From: a candidate division WWE3 bacterium RIFOXYC2_FULL_42_13
Lineage (GTDB): Bacteria; Patescibacteriota; WWE3; UBA101185; UBA10185
DNA: 15,765 nt
Assembly: GCA_001773255.1 (NCBI GenBank)
Contig: MEWF01000020.1
Location: 23,306 to 39,070, forward strand
Direction of reading: 5' to 3'
A model generated the notes under the pieces. The model was not told the DNA's origin and made no database searches. It saw only the letters and a program-made list of their open reading frames with translations. A program made the translations under genes and the position numbers. Below, piece after piece: positions 13,133-15,765 of the stretch. Within the stretch, counting starts at the first letter, position 1. The number at the start of each line of letters is the position of its first letter.

Positions 13133-15067
13133 TTATTCGCTTTTAAGCCATCTCACTGCGTTTATTCCTATATACTCTCTCAGCAGATTGCCGAACCTTG
13201 GTTCGTAAGTAAAATCTTCGGAGGGGTCCTCAACATTATCGGTTCCCTGCAAAGTTCTTTGGAATATGAATTTGTCGGCTACAAATACACCTTTCAACCT
13301 TAATGTTCCGGTTTGGTCACCCTCATTGGTGTCGTAGGCTGTGTAAAACGTGCCATCTGAGTGGATAGCAGAGGTTACTTCGCTGACCGTCTTTTTAATT
13401 TCCACGTTTCCGGACACCACGAATAAAACGGCCGAATTTGAGGCCAATACGATCTCCTTATCGAACCTCAAATTACCGTTTATGAAGACAATCTGTTTGA
13501 ACGTGGAGGTATCATAATTGTTGGGAACACTGGTGGCGTTTATCGTGAAATTGCCGTTTTTGATGTAAACGCCGTTGCTAGTTGGCAGGGTACCGAAAAT
13601 CTCGGTAGGCGAAGTCTTTACCGCATCCAAAAGCTCGGCGTAGGAATAATCTTTTGCCCCTATGTTGTTCTTTACGACCCAGCTTTTGGTGCTGGTGAAG
13701 AAGTTTACTTCGGTATTTCCGGCCTCTATAACGCTGTCGGTATTTTTATCACTTGACTCGGACAGCATGTTTATACCCAATCTGCTTCCGGCCAACCCGC
13801 CGCCCCTTATTTTGATCCACGGTCCGTTGATACACAAATCTTTGGTGGAGGAGTTTCCGGCCATATCCTCGGCGTAAAATCTTACGGTCTTGCAGATTTT
13901 CCAGACGCTGTCGCAAAAATCTGTTTTAGGGGTCAGGAGGGTAACGGTTGTAGCTCCCGGTGAGAACGGGGGCGAGATGAGCGGCGCCCACGTATCCGGC
14001 TGCCAGGTACTTGAACACTGCATTAGGTCCGAGAAACTTCCGAATCCGGGGTTTCTGTCTGTGTGGTACTGGAATTTGTCAGTAAGTGTGGAAATACCTG
14101 ACGTTGTGTCGTCGACCACGGTTGTGACATAAAGGTGGTGGTCGCTCGGTCCTGTGACACCTCTGTAAGCATTGGAATTGCGCCAGTTGGTGGGGGGTGT
14201 CTGGTCTATTTTGAATGTGGTCGATTTGGTGGTTTCGATGTTTCCTGAACGGTCGACTGAGTAATAGGAAACAGTGTGGTTGCCGTCTGACGATACCGTA
14301 AACGAGGTATCTGCGGACTTTGCCGAGTTGTTTATTGAGACCCCGTCTACGTACAAAATTCCGGTACCCAAAAGTCCCACCTCCATGTAAACTCCAATTG
14401 CGTCAGATACGCTGACAACAAAATTCTCACTTATTTTTGTCCATGTTGTGGTTCCGTTTATGGAGTTGCTTTGAGCAACTTCTGTATAGACAAAGTTATC
14501 ATTAATATCTTTTGATACCGCGAAAATTTTGAAATAGGCACTACCACCCGCGGACTCTGTTTTTAGCCATACCTCGGCACTCATGTTGCTGAGAGGGTTA
14601 GCTACCGCATAGTTGACAGAGTGGTTGATTGAGTGCCAGGCAGCACCCGTCGAGTTGATCTTTATTGATGTAGTACCGAAAACGTAATTAAGTGTGTTTC
14701 TGCTATAAACAGCCTGACCGTCCTGCAGCCCTGCCTCCCACGAAAGAGTATTTATAGAAGACCCCGCGTGAGTAGTTTCGAATGAAGGGTTGGGGGCCAG
14801 GTTCAGCGTGTCGGATTGTGTGACCGTTACCCAGTTTCCCGAGTCTATCTTGTAATTTATCGAGGCAACCCCGCTTTCCAGGTCGGTTGCCGTTAAAAGT
14901 ATATTCACCGGTGTTAAATACCAATCGTCCTTTCCATTGGGGGTCGACGGTGTTTTGGTAAGCGTTGTAAACGGAGGGGTATTGCCGGCGTATACTCCTT
15001 GTTGGAGCAGGAACGAAAAGAGCACCGGTAGAAGAATTGTTACTAGGGCAGTCTTCTTTGGATTCAT
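13133..15067 (-). CDS. Secreted multidomain surface protein with CBM-like insert
   Basis: A 644-residue exported protein. Residues 1-27 are a signal peptide (two lysines, hydrophobic core, cleavage after VYA). An OmpL47/Ig-like domain starts at about 48 (DDWYLTPVNILLTATD, then GVASINYKID), breaks off at about 88, and resumes at about 251-290 (GNHTVSYYSVDRSGNIET, then KIDQTPP). Between them, 89-246 look like a carbohydrate-binding jelly roll (NPSFE at 93-97, TTSIKIN, AEVWLKT, LYVDGVSI). A second beta-rich unit (292-415) holds C351, C385, C392 and C412 and resembles another Ig-like repeat (VRFYAEDMAGNSS). From W417 (WIKIRGGGLAGS) to the end runs the module shared with the plus-strand protein at 257-2941. 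No anchor is visible. A strong promoter lies directly upstream. A role in surface attachment or glycan binding is inference. Confidence 0.85.
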   Translation of the reverse strand: MNPKKTALVTILLPVLFSFLLQQGVYAGNTPPFTTLTKTPSTPNGKDDWYLTPVNILLTATDLESGVASINYKIDSGNWVTVTQSDTLNLAPNPSFETTHAGSSINTLSWEAGLQDGQAVYSRNTLNYVFGTTSIKINSTGAAWHSINHSVNYAVANPLSNMSAEVWLKTESAGGSAYFKIFAVSKDINDNFVYTEVAQSNSINGTTTWTKISENFVVSVSDAIGVYMEVGLLGTGILYVDGVSINNSAKSADTSFTVSSDGNHTVSYYSVDRSGNIETTKSTTFKIDQTPPTNWRNSNAYRGVTGPSDHHLYVTTVVDDTTSGISTLTDKFQYHTDRNPGFGSFSDLMQCSSTWQPDTWAPLISPPFSPGATTVTLLTPKTDFCDSVWKICKTVRFYAEDMAGNSSTKDLCINGPWIKIRGGGLAGSRLGINMLSESSDKNTDSVIEAGNTEVNFFTSTKSWVVKNNIGAKDYSYAELLDAVKTSPTEIFGTLPTSNGVYIKNGNFTINATSVPNNYDTSTFKQIVFINGNLRFDKEIVLASNSAVLFVVSGNVEIKKTVSEVTSAIHSDGTFYTAYDTNEGDQTGTLRLKGVFVADKFIFQRTLQGTDNVEDPSEDFTYEPRFGNLLREYIGINAVRWLKSE

Positions 15068-15075
15068 CTATGTAT

Positions 15076-15104
15076 ATGATAGTTTAGGGCGGTTTGAGGT
15101 GCAA
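15076..15104 (-). promoter_or_regulatory. Promoter of the 644-residue surface protein gene
   Basis: On the minus strand, TTGCAC (15104-15099) is followed after 17 bases by TATCAT (15081-15076), eight bases before ATG 15067. The spacing is ideal, and RNA would start at or within two bases of the ATG. There is no Shine-Dalgarno sequence. Confidence 0.6.
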
Positions 15105-15197
15105 TGATTTATTCGGCATGGTTACACACTGGAGCGGGTTCATCCAATCTTTCATATGGAAATGACTGACGGATTTGATGGCACGTTTTTAATCTGC

Positions 15198-15226
15198 TTG
15201 AATTTTCACATCAATTTGTCTAACCT
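15198..15226 (+). promoter_or_regulatory. Promoter of the right-edge gene
   Basis: TTGAAT (15198-15203) and TAACCT (15221-15226) are 17 bases apart, with ATG 15233 six bases further on. Again the RNA would start at the start codon. The 165-base gap between the two divergent genes holds this and the opposite promoter; nothing else was recognised in it. Confidence 0.45.
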
Positions 15227-15232
15227 TTAGAA

Positions 15233-15765
15233 ATGGAAACGGATTCTGTGGATAACACTTCTGATGAAATTGCGGTCGCAACCCCCGAACCTGAAAGAGA
15301 AGAAGTGTCGTCGATAGCTCAAACTGCAGGCGATCAACCACCGGATTACGGGGAAATTATGCACGATATGCTCAAGGCACAGGAAGCACGCCGTGAGCAC
15401 TCACGTAGTGAGGCAGAGAAACGGACTAAACAGTTAGCAGTATTGTACGATGAAGAGAAAAAGGTGAAGAGCGAGATAAAAGAGGGGAAAGGTCCTTCGG
15501 AGGAAAAAGTAGAGGAGTGGAGAAGGGAGTACGGGCACGAAGGCGAGAAAAAGCTGCTGGAGTTTTTGACAAAAGTACCCGTAGTATCTGTTATCGATTG
15601 GGAGGAACACGAAAAAGAAGTAAGGATGCCGGGAAAAGTTTATGTTGCGAGGATCACGGCTTTTGAAGATTTTAAAGGCAAAGGTGACTTCGTTCTTTCA
15701 TGGGGCAACAAAGAGTGGCTGCTCGTCGATCTTACAGTTGCAACCGACCCGGAAATATTAGCCGA
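15233..15765 (+). CDS. N-terminal part of an unrecognised protein, possibly nuclease-like
   Basis: The frame opens at ATG 15233 (an in-frame TAA stands at 15221-15223) and runs off the right edge after 177 residues. The first 40 residues are acidic and probably disordered. Residues about 41-105 are highly charged and helical, likely a coiled coil (EIMHDMLKAQEARREH, SEAEKRTKQLAVLYDEEKK). From about 101 a globular alpha/beta part begins: GEKKLLEFLTKVPVVSV, VYVARITAFEDF, then GDFVLSWGNKEWLLVDLTV (151-169). A helix glutamate followed by D152 and the strand LLVDLTV faintly recalls the PD-(D/E)XK nuclease fold, but the usual lysine is replaced by threonine, so this is only a weak guess. There is no signal peptide, so it is probably cytoplasmic. 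Confidence 0.65.
   Translation, partial: METDSVDNTSDEIAVATPEPEREEVSSIAQTAGDQPPDYGEIMHDMLKAQEARREHSRSEAEKRTKQLAVLYDEEKKVKSEIKEGKGPSEEKVEEWRREYGHEGEKKLLEFLTKVPVVSVIDWEEHEKEVRMPGKVYVARITAFEDFKGKGDFVLSWGNKEWLLVDLTVATDPEILA

Overview
The window looks like a piece of a small bacterial genome from the Candidate Phyla Radiation (Patescibacteria), probably on the Microgenomates side. This assignment is inference. It rests on very compact housekeeping proteins (a 153-residue EF-Ts, a 111-residue YqeY, a 118-residue YbeY), few Shine-Dalgarno sites, housekeeping genes packed together without their usual partners, and large secreted proteins ending in a module I associate with that group. TGA acts as a normal stop (rpsU, ybeY, pth, dnaX), so there is no sign of the SR1/Gracilibacteria recoding.

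Layout. 1-141: the tail of an unrecognised gene. 257-3843: a cell-surface pair, namely a secreted 894-residue multidomain protein (cysteine-rich head, SdrD-like and carbohydrate-binding-like domains) and a PilX-like pilin-type protein. 3844-4035: a gap holding a candidate structured RNA. 4036-7203: rpsB, tsf, frr and rseP, i.e. translation plus membrane proteolysis, with pyrH missing between tsf and frr. 7204-7510: a 307-base leader region with two mutually exclusive hairpins. 7511-8903: the tightly coupled set rpsU-yqeY-ybeY-pth. 8944-9210: a small unknown gene on the minus strand with its own promoter and ribosome binding site. 9374-13113: dnaX, recR, cysS. 13133-15067: a second secreted multidomain protein on the minus strand. 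15233 to the end: a divergent, unfinished gene.

How the parts work together. The central block is core information processing: ribosomal proteins S2 and S21, elongation factor Ts, ribosome recycling, rRNA maturation (YbeY), peptidyl-tRNA rescue (Pth), cysteine charging (CysS), the clamp loader (DnaX) and recombination mediation (RecR). It is flanked on both sides by secreted surface proteins that share a C-terminal module, although their N-terminal parts differ.

The most notable signals are: (i) a repeated promoter geometry in which an extended -10 box lies 6-11 bases before the start codon, pointing to leaderless mRNAs for most transcription units; (ii) against that background, long structured leaders before rpsU and possibly rpsB; (iii) an A8 run in the dnaX linker, where a one-base slip would give a gamma-like truncated clamp-loader subunit; (iv) carbohydrate-binding-like jelly-roll domains that appear to be inserted inside Ig-like domains of both surface proteins. 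I saw no CRISPR array, insertion sequence, tRNA or rRNA gene.
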